DNA of 64,000 nucleotides from NCBI GenBank assembly GCA_963678675.1, contig OY783192.1, forward strand, positions 35,991,250 through 36,055,249, in the 5' to 3' direction. This document shows, piece after piece, positions 37,543 to 48,406 of this stretch. Each line of letters opens with the position of its first letter. Position 1 is the stretch's first letter. Below the pieces are notes generated by a model that was not told the DNA's origin, did not search any database, and saw nothing but the letters and a program-made list of their open reading frames with translations. Position numbers and translations under genes: made by a program. The stretch comes from Xiphydria camelus. Taxonomy: Eukaryota; Arthropoda; Insecta; Hymenoptera; Xiphydriidae.

Positions 37543-40500
37543 TCAACCGCGCCAAGTCTGCTTGATCATGTCGGCCGCCTTCTCCGCGATCATCACCGCC
37601 GGAGCGTTAGTGTTGCCGGACGTGACTCGGGGCATGACACTCGTGTCGGCCACCCTCAAACCGAGAACGCCCCTCACCCGCAGCTGATCGTCGACCACCG
37701 CCATGGGGTCGTCGTCGGGGCCCATCTTGCAGGAGCCGGCTTGGTGATTTTCCGGAGACGTGTCGTGCTTCACCGCGCACTCCCAGTAGGCGTCGCATCC
37801 GAACGCCAGGTGCTCGCAGCTCTTCACCGGCGTAGCGTCGAACTGGAAGCCGTACCTCTTGAGCGCTCGAGTCTCGGCGAGCTTGAGGCTGAACTTGATG
37901 CCCTCGATGAGGGCTCCCACGTCGTCCGGGTGGGTCAGGTACTTTCCGTAGATCAGCGGCTTCGCCAGGGGGTCGTTGCTTCGCAGACGCAGGTAGCCCC
38001 GGCTCTTGGGGTGCAGCAGGGTCGGGATCACGTAGATCGTTCGATTGTTGCCCTTCTTCTCGCCGACCATTCCCGTTTCCGCGCAGTCCGCCAGGTAGCC
38101 GCCGAAGATCAGCTGTATGTCGGGGTTGTCCTCGCGGGGATCGGCGTATTTCGTGTTTATCATGGCTGTCACCTCGGATATGCCTGCGGGAAGACAGAAG
38201 CGACGGTGCGCGATTGACGAGGGGGGGGCGGGAAAATAATATTTTCGACAGGCGGTACCGGGTGTTCGATTCGAAGTACTCGTCAACCCCGCTGTACACT
38301 TGCAAAGCACGTGCGGATGCCGATAAGTACCATTCTCGTGTTCCACGCTCGTTAGTGACGTAATTGGCAATGCCGATAGCGCGAATTTAGCCCGCGGATA
38401 TATGGATACCACTCGCGGCTAAATGGGAACGCGCGAGAGGAAAACATTCTCGTGCAATCGTATGTCCGCTCGCGTATCCAGAACCTGTCGCGCTCGGGGC
38501 TATGGCACGTGCTGAATTCTTTAAAAGCGTGTCTATATATATATACTCTAGCGAATTCATTTTTTCCCCCCTCATCGAGGAAAGCGCGCGCGCGCGGGGA
38601 AATCGCGCGATGAGAAGAAAACCCTTTTTTCGTCATCCGTCGCGGACGGTCCCGAATACGGGGTCGTGCGGTCGCCAATTTTTTGTCCCTCCCGTTTGCA
38701 CAATTGCACTCCGATGCGACGTTGCATTCTCCACCGATCGAACGCTCGCGAATCGTATCGGGCACAATTGCGGGCAGAGGAATTGCGGAGCATCCGTGAA
38801 ATTTTTGTTTATCGCAAAATCGTAGCCGTCGCGCTGTTGTACACTGAGAGAAGTAATTGCTAATTCCGAAAAAAAAAAAACGTTTTCTTCAATAAGAAGC
38901 ATCGCACGATTCCAGGACCAAGCCATGGTTTTCTTCGCGCGAGAAAATATTTGGCAGGCTCGGTAATTTGTTTTTTTTTTCGCGAAAGTAAAAATTCTCG
39001 TCCCAACGAAAGGATCTTTGAAAATCAAAAATATATCTGTTATATTCTTCGATCATAGGAATCCGTAGTCTTAAAAATTGTCGAGATCGCGTGTTCTTGG
39101 TCCAACAACTATTTTTTTCCTCACCAGCAATTACCTCTCTCGGTGTAAGTATTTCGTTCGTCGCGATTCGGCACCGGGACACAGATAACCGTCCCCGCGG
39201 CGCATTCTCGAGTCGCTCCAGATGCCGGTTTCATTGTCAGTCCGCTCGGCCGAATACCGTCGGCTGAATCGCGTCGGAAAATAAGTTGCGTCATCGCGCT
39301 GATCAACAGACACGAACGAGAACATTGTGCAATGCGCTTTCACTGGCCGGGAGCGCGGAGTCTCTGAATCGAACGAGATGCAACGGGTCGGCGAGCAGGC
39401 GGATGGTCAAAGCGAATTTTATTTGGAATGCGCGCGCCCGGTTGCTCTCTCGTTAATCCCGCCGGTGTTCCTCGCTCGCGCGATCTGACGCGGCTGCGTT
39501 CGCGCTATGGGCATTTCGCAACTCGGGCGGCGCGCGTACTCGGCCTCGAAAAATTCTCGGCAACCGTAGCAGATCCTATCGGGCTCGAGAAAAAAATCAG
39601 CGACACGTTTCCGAATCGATTGCGTATTGCTGGGTCAAAGGCACGTTAAATTACGGTGGAGATTCTGTGGGATTTTTACAAGTTTTCTTCGAGAATCTAT
39701 GGGAATCGGTGGTTTTTTTTTCCAATAGGGCTGACACGCACACAGAGAAAAAGAATTAGTTGGATCTACGGAAAATTATTTGCGGAAACGCGAGTAATTT
39801 CTTCTTTCCGTCAACGAAATCCTTTGATACATCAGTAATTAGACATCTCTTCCTTACAATCATGTGGAATAGTGTGTGATCGCGACGAAGAACTATTTAA
39901 TTAATATGAAAAAATATCTGATTGATGTAAATTCATTATTACTTGCGACTCGGCAAGTAACTATCAGTAGATCCAACCAATTCCTTTTCTCCGTGCAGCT
40001 ACACGGGACGGTCTCGATCGGATATAGGTACTTATCGAATCGATCGGGGACCGCGTTGAAAGGTGGCAAAGGTCGGGCTCGCGATCCCAGGCGCGTTCGC
40101 AGTTCGTTTTTACGGTCGGAGCATTTTTCGTTGCCGGCATTTCGGCGCCCGCGGTTCGAGTTGGTTCAGGGTGAAGTGCCCGAGGTCGTACAGCTCGCGA
40201 TTATCGCATCCTCCTCACCTGTGCCGGACATGAGGCCGTCCCGGAAGAGCAAGTACTCCATCGCGGTGGCCCAGTTCAGGGGAGTGGTATCCGTGTCGTT
40301 TATCGTAAAGGCCAGAGCAAAGGCCGCGTGGTTGTGCAGATTCTTGCCGACGCCGGGTAGGTCCTGGAGAACGGGCACCCCGACCGCCTCGAGGTCCTCC
40401 TTCGGTCCGATCCCGCTGTTCAGCAGTATTTGCGGCGAGTTCACGGCACCTGGACTCGCGATCGCGTTCGATCAGGCGGGAGTTCTTCGGGTTCGAGTTG

Positions 40501-43500
40501 TCGCAGGGGAGGACGAAAGGGAGAGGACGAGCTTCCCGGAGGATTCGTGTACTCACCTCCGCTGACGATGACCTCGTTTGCGGCGAAGACGCGGCGCAGC
40601 TCGCCGCCGTAAACGAATTCGACGCCGATCGCGCGCTTGTTGCCGTCGAACAGCACCCTCGTCGCGGTGGAGTTGAGCATGACGTGGAGGTTGGGACGGT
40701 TCCGGGCGGGACGGAGGAAGGCTCGGGCGGTGGAAAGTCGGGATCCGTTCCTCGAAGTGGTCTGGGCTATGGCGAATCCCGTGTGAGTCCTGCCGTTCAG
40801 GTCCACCGTGTCGTATCCTGCGCGATCGAACGATAACGGACGGTGTCAGGTCAGGCGAGTTATACTGTCCGCAATTTCGGAGCGCGGGAAATCGGCGGAA
40901 AGTCGAGAAACCGCGAGATAACGCGCGTACCGAGTTCTTTGCCGGCCTCGAGAATGGCGTAGCTCAGAGGCGGGTGATAAGGGAATTGCGTGATGGTCAA
41001 CGGTCCTCCCGTTCCGTGGTAACCGTAGTCCATATCCTGGAATTGCAGATTGTCCTCGCTCTTCATGAAGTAGGGGAGCACGTCTCGGTACGACCATCCG
41101 GAATTTCCCAGTCGTGCCCAATCATCGAAATCCTTGCGCGAACCTCTCATGTACATCATTCCGTTCATGACGCTGGTACCGCCCAGCACCTGCGATGGAA
41201 ATTGGGAAATTCGATGCGTTTTTTTTTTAGATTTCGAGAGCGAAAATCACGGATATCTCGGTGTTCCTTTGATATTGTCTCGATAAATTGGCGATTTTCG
41301 TAATCGGAATGAAAAAATACATCAAATAGAGAATGGTCGGGAATTCGATTCCATAAATTTCGATTTTCGGGAAAAATTGACGTTTTTATCAAAAATGTTA
41401 ATCTCACAAATCGACTAACCTATCTTATGTATTTTTTCATGCTGATTACGAAAAGCACGGTTATTAATCAAAGGAAGTTTAAGATATCTGCGATTTTTCG
41501 CACAAGAAGAGTCCAAGAGTAACGACGTTTGGTTGATATCTACATCTTTTTATCATTCTGCGTATGCCATTAGAAGAGAATAAAAGAAGATTCGCGATTC
41601 ACAAATATTTCTCTTCCAAAAGTCCAGACGAACCGTTCCTTCCAGTTACGGGTCTTTGAAATTCAAATCGATGTTATCCGGGCGACGCGTCTCCGGTGGA
41701 CGCGCTAATGACGGCAAATTAACAGCTGAAAGGAGACGCGCGACATCGTCGTCAGGTTCGACGAACCGATGTTTCCCGGGATAGAAGAAAAGACGGCCGA
41801 CGCGAGTATTACGACTTCGTTATTGGCAATGCACGGTCGCGACCGTCGAGACCGGTCTCTTGGCAAGGAGTAATCGCGATATCTCGTTCGACCGCCTTTG
41901 ACGCGACGCGCGAACGGGATTTTCAATGACGAAATGGAATTCTCGTAAATCCAGCGTCGCGAGATGTACGCCGTCTAATGGGTTTTATCGAGGCTACCCG
42001 CTATGTTCGACAAAGGGGATTGTAAATGGTTCGCGGAAAAAATGAAGTTTGGTTAACCGCGGCGACGTAATAAGTACCTTTGCGGATGTTTTTACCGTGT
42101 AAGGACGAAAGTAGCTCTTACATATTTAGTTCCAGGTATGTGCACACATATACATATGTATGTATATCCAATGAGGAAAACGCTCGTATTACATTCTCAA
42201 GATAAAGCTGTGTTACGTGGAAAGACTGATACCTGTAAATTTTACACGTGAGGGTTTTCGGATCTTTTTACAGTGCGGTACATTAATTTTTGCTTTAAAA
42301 CATTAAATCATGATAGTTTCAATTACATAATTTACCAGTTTCTAAGGAAAAATTTTTCTCCACCAGAGTTGGAACGTCCGGAACTCCTCACGTGCACCTT
42401 TTTTTTTTATCATAAATACAGTAAAAATTATTGTCACCAGTCTTTCCGTGCAGAAGTCGTCGGAAAGAACGAATCCTCGCAACGCGCGAGAAAGGCTCGA
42501 GATTGATTTTCCCCGAGAATTCGTTCGAACGCCTCGGATCAGCCGCGCGCCGATCCAGTTCGAGATAATCCTGCAGGCCTAATGGACTTTGCCGAGTTTA
42601 ATTTCATTCGTCGGAGAGGATCGCGTCAGTCGTATCCGCATAACAAAATTTCATCGTCGGAGCGGAGCGTCCCCCGCTTTCCTCCCGGGGAGGATTTCCA
42701 TGCGCCCGAGCAATGGAATTTAACTTTAAATGGAACGGCGGCGCGCTGCCTTCTCATAAATTCAGTTGATATGACCGTTCCGTCTGGACGAGCGAGTCGG
42801 AGTAATTCGCCAAAGAGGACGACGAGTATACGGAGAAGCTCGCCGGGCCAATCGGCCGAAAGATCGATTACGTCGAGCCGCTTTCGTCTGTTCGGTCAAT
42901 TTCTACCCCCACGCGAGTCAATTTCGAACTCACCTTTCCTCTGGGCCAGTAGCATCGTTTGTCTTCCTTATTCAGACACGCCTCGTCCTCGCTCTCGGTC
43001 GTATACTGCCAGTCGATGTCACTGCCGATAAAGTTGAAGAAGAAGCTCGGAATCTGCGTCCCGGTCGGCTCGTCCAGTCCAGCTTCCAGCAGCAACACGG
43101 AAAATTTCTCGTCCTCCGATAGTCGCGCGGCCAGCGTCGCACCCGCGCTACCGCCTCCTATCACCACGAAGTCGTATCTGAAAGCGCGCGCGCGCGCATG
43201 CGACTCGATGAGATCGGTATGGCTTTTCTTCTCGTCCAGTCAGTTCGTCGGGGTCCAGGAAAAATACGTTGACCTATCGATCGTGGAATGGTTTTTTTTC
43301 GAGCGCGTCCGTTCCGCATCGCGTGACGTTACATCTCGTATTATCTCACACATCCGGAGAATATGTGGATCGAAACTGGGTCAGCGGAACGCGAGGGATT
43401 CCGCGGAGCGAGAGTCGACCGCTCGGGCGAAAGGTGCCGTTCTCAGGACTCGCACCTAGGCGTGTACGCGTATCGAGATCGAGTGTACGAGTACCTATAC

Positions 43501-44765
43501 CGATCTTGGGATGATCGGCGGTGATGCAGCCTCCGATGCGTTTGGTTCGCGCGCGAGTACTTCGCGGGTTCCAGCGAAAGGGGACTTTTTGTAATTATTT
43601 TCGTAATTGTTGGTAATCATTTTGTAATTATCGCGCTCTCGAAGGCCACGATGAGACTTTAGTTACGAAAGATCTTCCGAGAGGGTTTTCGGGCACTCGA
43701 AGATGCGATATTTAATCGTACGATTACCCTGATGATTACAAATGTGTGCGACTTTTCTGATGCAATTTTTATCCTTACAAGTTCCCTCATATGATGCGTA
43801 TTTGATTCGATTTATACGGGAGAATGAAACGATAGAATTTCGTTTCATTCTCCCGTATAAATCGAATCAAGTACGCATCGCGAAGAAATCTGTAAAGATA
43901 AAAATTGGAAAAATGTCCCGTAGGAACATACTATATAAGGCTAAGGTTACTGGGAAAGAAATTTCAAACGTTATTATCTCATTATCAATGAACTTCAGGC
44001 CTACATCGATATAAGACTTTATTGTAGATTGGAATGTAATGTTCAAAAAATCATTCAACATATATGAGCCAAAAGTTCACAGATAATGAGATAACAGTGA
44101 TTTGATTTCCTTTCCTAGCGAGCAAGTTTAGCCTGATGCGATATACACACTGAAAGAACTCTTGATTGGACTGACAAAATAATCCGAATGAATACGAGCT
44201 GAGACGAAATGTTCTTTTTTCTTGGAATCGCAAAATTCTTTGGTCGATTTTACAAAAATTTTAACGGCAGAGTTAAACATTTGGATGATCCAACAATTAT
44301 AATATTTCTTTAAGTTATCAAATTGACTCGACAAAACTATTTTGCTGCCTACTTTTTTCTCCGTGCGCGCGTCGAGTCTGTGAATGGATCAAACATGACG
44401 AGAAAAAAGAATCGCGGAGGCTCGATTCCAAATGATCCGACGTGTGAGCAACGCCCCCTCCTTTTTTCTCGACAAAAGCGAGAGGCCGAGTCGGGTTTCG
44501 CGCCGAATTCGCTCAACACCGTACGCGCGACATAATACACTCGACGTCGCAACGGCGGATCGAAGCTAGTTATCGAATCCGCAAATGAGGCCAACCTCGA
44601 GTCGATGCGATCTCGCGGCTGAGGCCGATTGCACGGGTCCTCGAGGTCGCACTGGCTCCGCAGAAAGACTTCCAGGAGGCCCATGAACAGCATGAAGGAG
44701 GGCCCTCCGCAGGTCGAAGCCAAGGTGGGGCCCGTGGTGGCCGTCAGTGGACAGTTGCAGCTCAT
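37543..44765 (-). CDS. GMC oxidoreductase, glucose dehydrogenase (FAD, quinone)-like
   Basis: This flavoenzyme of the insect Gld-like GMC family probably oxidises a sugar or other alcohol. Six exons (44765-44596, 43177-42934, 41189-40931, 40817-40557, 40449-40219, 38183-37543) splice in phase to 601 aa. The cysteine-rich N-terminus (MSCNCPL, STCGGP, FMLFMGLLE) is typical of Gld. The ADP-binding motif VVIGGGSAGAT is at about 61-71. LGGTSVMNGMMYMRG and the second GMC signature GGAVNSPQILLNSGIGP (about 311-327) follow. The C-terminal catalytic region has ENHQAGSCKMGP and then VMPRVTSGNTNAP. The ATG lies immediately after a splice acceptor, so an upstream, probably noncoding, exon exists. Introns 1, 2 and 5 are long and hold several small inverted-repeat elements. 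The product is probably secreted or membrane-associated. The substrate is not readable from sequence. Confidence 0.93.
38842..39145. mobile_element. CACTGAGAG-family TIR element A (304 bp)
   Basis: Begins CACTGAGAGAAGTAATTGCT and ends with the inverse of CACCGAGAGAGGTAATTGCT. TA dinucleotides flank both ends (38840-38841 and 39146-39147), which suits a mariner-type target duplication. It is noncoding and sits in intron 5 of the GMC gene. The composite element at 47001-48406 has related ends. Confidence 0.75.
39741..39995. mobile_element. CACAGAGA-ended TIR element C (255 bp)
   Basis: Begins CACAGAGAAAAAGAATTAGT and ends with the inverse of CACGGAGAAAAGGAATTGGT. The arms match for about 60 bp, including TTGGATCTAC on both sides. 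CA dinucleotides flank both ends. It is in the same GMC intron as element A and has related termini. Confidence 0.7.
41248..41495. repeat. Palindromic intron repeat (TGATTACGAAAAGCAC family)
   Basis: Arms of about 85 bp are inverted copies; the right arm carries ATGCTGATTACGAAAAGCAC and the left its diverged complement. The same family occurs at least three times in the third listed GH9 intron (60.5-61.3 kb). No coding potential. Confidence 0.65.
43750..43920. repeat. Hairpin palindrome with a 39-40-bp near-perfect core
   Basis: The core 43794-43878 reads ATGCGTA...TACGCAT with a loop of about 6 nt and nearly perfect pairing. Weaker pairing continues out to about 43750 and 43920. It lies in intron 1 of the GMC gene and is probably a foldback element. 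Confidence 0.8.
43945..44130. repeat. Inverted repeat, TTATCTCATTATC arms
   Basis: Arms near 43945-44000 and 44060-44130 are inverted copies sharing TTATCTCATTATC and TGAACTT blocks. It adjoins the hairpin palindrome at 43750-43920 and may be part of the same decayed insertion. Confidence 0.55.
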
Positions 44766-47000
44766 CTGAAACACGAATAGCGGGGGCGATGACTTAATTC
44801 GGCGGTTGCTCGGGCGCCGCTGCGGTCCGCGGAACGCGACCTTTCCCCGAAATTGACGGGGCGGAGATAATTCGCGCGGAAAGTGGATCGCCGGTTCATT
44901 GGACGACCTTCGAATGTCTCCTGGCGAAAACGTTGTATAACGCGCCTTACGGTTTTATCGTCCGCGTCAACGGCCGGGGAAAAATGCGGGTTTATACTGC
45001 AGCACGGTGGATCTCGCGTCGCACACGCGAGAGGTGCTCTCTTCACGGGACACGAAGGCGCTTTCTACGGCGCGATGCTCCGATCTTCCGTTCGCCGCTT
45101 GCGTAATGACATTTTTACTCCTCCGGTTTCCTCTTCCCGTGTACCCCGGATTCGCGCCGGCTAGGTACCCTCGACGTGGGCGCGTATACCCACTCGTAAA
45201 CTACGTACCGCCGTGCGTACAAGCTATTGTCCGCCGGGCGTATTGCGCTGGTCGTCGCTTTCACGCCGAAGACCGGAGAGAAGGAAGTCGACTCGCGCGC
45301 GCGTTCGTTTCGTCGAATGCTTCGCAATTTTTTTTACGCGCATTACGGACACGACATCGGTTCGCGACTCTCCGGTATGCTTTTCTCCGTTGCACTCGCG
45401 GTTGGAAAATCGTTGAGAGTTGCGCGCCACGGGAGCTCGGTCATTCGGCGGCGGATACGAGAAGTCGGCAGAGTCGTAGAATTCCGATTTCAGGAGAGGG
45501 CACACCGGCGCGGTAGGGTACCGCTGTCGATGCACACCCGTCCGCGCGCGTGTATACGTACAGGCGTCCGCGATACCGTTACGTTCACTGACCGAGAATC
45601 GCCGCGCTTAGCCGGTCGTTCCCTCGACTCGGTCGCGTGGATTACGAGAGTCGCGCAATTTTACACCTGTTTTAATTGCGCGGGAATGACTCTCGGATCC
45701 GACCCAGAATTTGCGAGCGGGTACACCCGAGCGTCGCTCGCCGTACGACGCGGAGAACACAGGTGCGCGCGGGGGATATATTCTCGATAAACACTCGGCC
45801 GCTCTCGAGCGATACTCGATGCGCGGAGTGCGCGTCCGCGCGGCCCTCTAGTGTCCCAGATTAATCGGGTCGCCGCCGATCGGGAATCGCCGCTCGATTT
45901 CGGAGCTCGTCCGGTCCACGCGCCGCGCGAAAAAGAGCCGGAGCAGTTTTTAGTCCGGCGTGGCGTGCACGCGCGATCCGTGTAGAGCGCCGAGGTCGCG
46001 CTACGACTCGCGAAAGCGTTTTGGCGATCGGTTAAAAAAACGAGATCAATGACACTTCGTCGCGCGGCGGAGCGCGCGATCGCCTCTTGAACTTGACTTT
46101 GGCGCGACTCAGCGATCGAGGCGAAATATAGAAAAATTTGCCCGATCGGAGTTCGGCAGAGGGGCGAGGGACGTTGATCGAAATCGTCGCGCGATAAACG
46201 CTGCGAATCTCGATGCGCGCGCGAAGAATCGGATATCCGGGAAACGAGAGAGACCGATGATCGGCGGTTATAGTTTTTCGCGTTACCGATTATCCTTCTT
46301 TCCGCAATCGCGAGACACCGGTACCGCGTCGCGTTTTACGAGTAGCTCTCGCACAAGTGCGTAATAACCGCCGCGTCTCGGACATTTGCGCCGGGATCGA
46401 CCGCGTGAAAGCACTGTAGCGCGCGAGTCCGACAATGCGATTGCACAATCCCTCTCGTAATTGGATCAACTCGAATTCCGCTCGAGGGATTCTTTTCTTC
46501 TCGCCGAGCAAGACGAGCCGATATCCCGCTCGGTTTTCCCTCCCCGCGCGTCGCGTCGTGGGCGCGGGAGACGAGACCTCGAGTCGCCGGAGAGTCCTCC
46601 CCCCGCGGCGCGCGGGAATAAGCATCGTCCCCGGGACGCGTGCGCGAATCTTCCGACGTGAGGTTTCACTTTTTGATTACCTCTGTACGCGGCGGTTCCG
46701 TTCTGAGGAGCGTTTATCGTCAGCCAAGCGTTGTAATTATAAAGCAGACGTTACATAAACGGAGGAAACGTCTTTGCGGGTTCCTTCGGGAATAATGATA
46801 ATGATGATCGCTCGTTTACGCGCGGCATCCCTCGTTGGAAGAGTCGCGCGGCCGGAACGACCGTTCCGCTCGCGGGACGATAAGTGGAGTCGTCTCGTGC
46901 GAGGGGACCCTCCGAGTGCGTCCGAGTTCTTTGTGGTTTTGTACCGCCTTTTTTCGGGACGCCCCGTGCACACGATATTGCGTGATATATCCCTCGCGTA
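44766..47000. other. CpG-dense stretch without recognised genes
   Basis: CG dinucleotides are very frequent and stop codons rare, which yields many long spurious frames on all strands with Arg/Ser-rich translations and no family motif. It is upstream of the GMC gene and could hold its promoter and noncoding first exon. I support no gene here. Confidence 0.5.
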
Positions 47001-47605
47001 CGCCGAGAGGAATAATTGCTGGTGTCGAAAAAACATTTTCTTCGATCGAAAACAATTACTCGAGCCCGTCAAATATTTTCTTCGCGCGAGAAAATAAAGA
47101 ATTTGTATTTAAAAAAATTGGGATTCTCTTGGTCGAAGAGCGCATATTTTTGATTCAAGAATATCTTCGTTGGAATAAAAGTTGCTTCCTAAAATAAAAA
47201 ATATATGAACTAAGTAGGTACTCTGTTTGGAACTTTAAATGTTATTTACCACAACTGACCGAGTCAACCGCAGAAGTACTACTAACGACACGTGCGCATG
47301 TGAAGGCTCAACCTTTCCGCCAGCAGCACTGTCGCAAGCACCCTTGTACGAGGGTCTAGTCGGTACGATTGCGTAAACAGAAGCACGTGTCAATTTCTCC
47401 ACGTTTAATAAATGCCTGAAGTTGTGTGTCATAGGTATATAAAAAAGATGTTATTTGAAATGAAGAAAACTATTGCTTCTGTGGCGACCCGTCACGCTAC
47501 GACGGCCTGTCGCCAGATGGCGCCGATCCTCTCGGCCATCGACTCCGCGGCTCCCGGCCCATGGCTCTCGGCTTCTCGTTAGTGGTCCGACAACGGGCAA
47601 GTTAC

Positions 47606-47636
47606 TATATAAGACCGTAACTGCCCATCACTCAGT
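47606..47636 (+). promoter_or_regulatory. LTR core promoter (TATA box and initiator)
   Basis: TATATAAG at 47606-47613 is followed by TCAGT at 47632-47636. The predicted start A at 47634 is 28 nt from the TATA box. This defines the U3/R border of the LTR. Confidence 0.7.
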
Positions 47637-47645
47637 GAGGAGTCA

Positions 47646-47720
47646 CGGAGCGTTTAGACGCAGGAGTCGGCCTAGCCTTACTGACGAGTCCACGGGCCGA
47701 CTCCAGGACGAAACGCTCCG
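47646..47720 (+). ncRNA. Hammerhead self-cleaving ribozyme (type III layout)
   Basis: All core elements occur in order. Stem III is CGGAGCG (47646-47652) with CGCTCCG (47714-47720). The U-A pair and cleavage-site U are at 47653-47654. The CUGANGA box is CTGACGA (47681-47687), stem II is GTCC/GGAC (47688-47691, 47706-47709), and GAAA is at 47710-47713. Predicted cleavage is after 47654. Loop I GGAGTCGGCC (47663-47672) is perfectly complementary to loop II GGCCGACTCC (47695-47704), a strong candidate tertiary contact. Stem I is the weakest helix (three pairs, one of them G-U, then an internal loop). It lies about 12 nt past the predicted LTR transcription start. Confidence 0.88.
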
Positions 47721-48030
47721 CCACGAGTTGGCGAACTCACTTTTCGTTCGCCACACTTCGTTTGCCGATTTAAAATTGAACTCTTGAATCGCCTCGCAAT
47801 GTAATTTGAATACTTTATGGAGAACCTAACGCTCAATTTAGTTTGGTTTTATTACGTTTAGAATGACAGCATGTTGACTCACATTAAATTGGCGAGCTTC
47901 CTCCCCTTACCATGCCTCGTGTTAAGACCTAATTATAAACACAGTCTGAAAAAACCTCGGATTTCCGCCTAATGATATAAGATACTATTCTCGCACGAAA
48001 AAAACTGTGGCTCGATCCTGGAATTATATA

Positions 48031-48185
48031 TGTGCCCATAAGTATGAAAGTGGTCTGTCAAAATTAAAAAAAAAAGAGTTTATCTGTTATTAATTTAGTT
48101 TAAAATAATGTGGTGTGAAATAACTGATAAACTCATTTTTTTTTAATTTTGACTTATATAGACCACTTTCATAATTATGGGCACA
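48031..48185. mobile_element. Palindromic MITE, TGTGCCCATAA ends (155 bp)
   Basis: The left end TGTGCCCATAAGTATGAAAG and the inverse of the right end (TGTGCCCATAATTATGAAAG) pair over about 65 bp, including GTGGTCT, A-rich tracts and GAGTTTATC. TA flanks both ends, which fits a Tc1/mariner-derived MITE. It is nested in element B. Confidence 0.8.
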
Positions 48186-48406
48186 TACATAAATATGTAT
48201 GTAATATTTGAAAATATATTTGACGGGCTCTCGAGCAATTGTTCTTCTCTTTCGTGCAGAAAGAACTTTTTACACCAACGAATTCTTTCTTGAATCAAGA
48301 ATACGTATTCTTCGACCAAGAATCTGTATTCTTAAAAATTTGTCAGATCACGTGTTTTCTTAATTAAAGAAATATTTTTTTACACCAACAATTATTTCTC
48401 CCAGTA

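Larger units (their letters stand above)
47480..47755 (+). mobile_element. Solo LTR (276 bp) with internal promoter and ribozyme
   Basis: It starts TGTGGCGA and ends TCGCCACA, a perfect 8-bp inverted terminus of TG...CA type. CTTC is duplicated on both sides (47476-47479, 47756-47759). The empty site is visible in the parent DDX49 exon, so both the boundaries and the duplication are well supported. Inside are TATATAAG (47606), an initiator TCAGT (47632) and a hammerhead ribozyme. No coding sequence, primer-binding site or second LTR is present, so it is a recombination-derived solo LTR or a non-autonomous element remnant. Confidence 0.9.
47419..47890 (+). pseudogene. DDX49: Partial DDX49 copy (5' UTR, exon 1, most of intron 1), LTR-interrupted
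   Basis: 47419-47479 and 47760-47890 together match 2634-2448 (minus strand) over about 190 bp. The match covers the leader AAGTTGTGTG, the start-codon context TATAAAAAAGATG, ATGAAGAAAACTATT, exon 1 and intron 1 up to CATTAAATT. The intron is kept, so this is a genomic duplication and not a retrocopy. It is broken: the tryptophan codon of exon 1 is TGA at 47785-47787, the donor site is lost, and a 276-bp LTR interrupts exon 1. No function is expected. Confidence 0.9.
47001..48406. mobile_element. CACTGAGAG-family element B carrying about 1 kb of cargo
   Basis: The ends CGCCGAGAGGAATAATTGCT (left) and the inverse of TACTGGGAGAAATAATTGTT (right) match element A. TA flanks both ends (46999-47000, 48407-48408). 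Arms of roughly 200 bp are diverged inverted copies; both hold a GCCCGTCAAATAT block. Between them lie the DDX49 5' copy, a solo LTR and a small GTGCCC-type element. So a MITE-like unit has been filled by several insertions, or has captured host DNA. Confidence 0.65.

Noticed and set aside
44900..46700. Several 100-190-aa ORFs in CpG-rich DNA
   Set aside because: They overlap on both strands, are Arg/Ser-rich, contain no family motif and follow from stop-poor CG-rich composition.
47341..47365. Helitron-like 3' end: short hairpin followed by CTAG-T
   Set aside because: The stem is only about 5 bp and abuts CTAG with no spacer, unlike typical Helitron ends. The orientation would also exclude the DDX49 fragment. 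No matching 5' TC end was seen.
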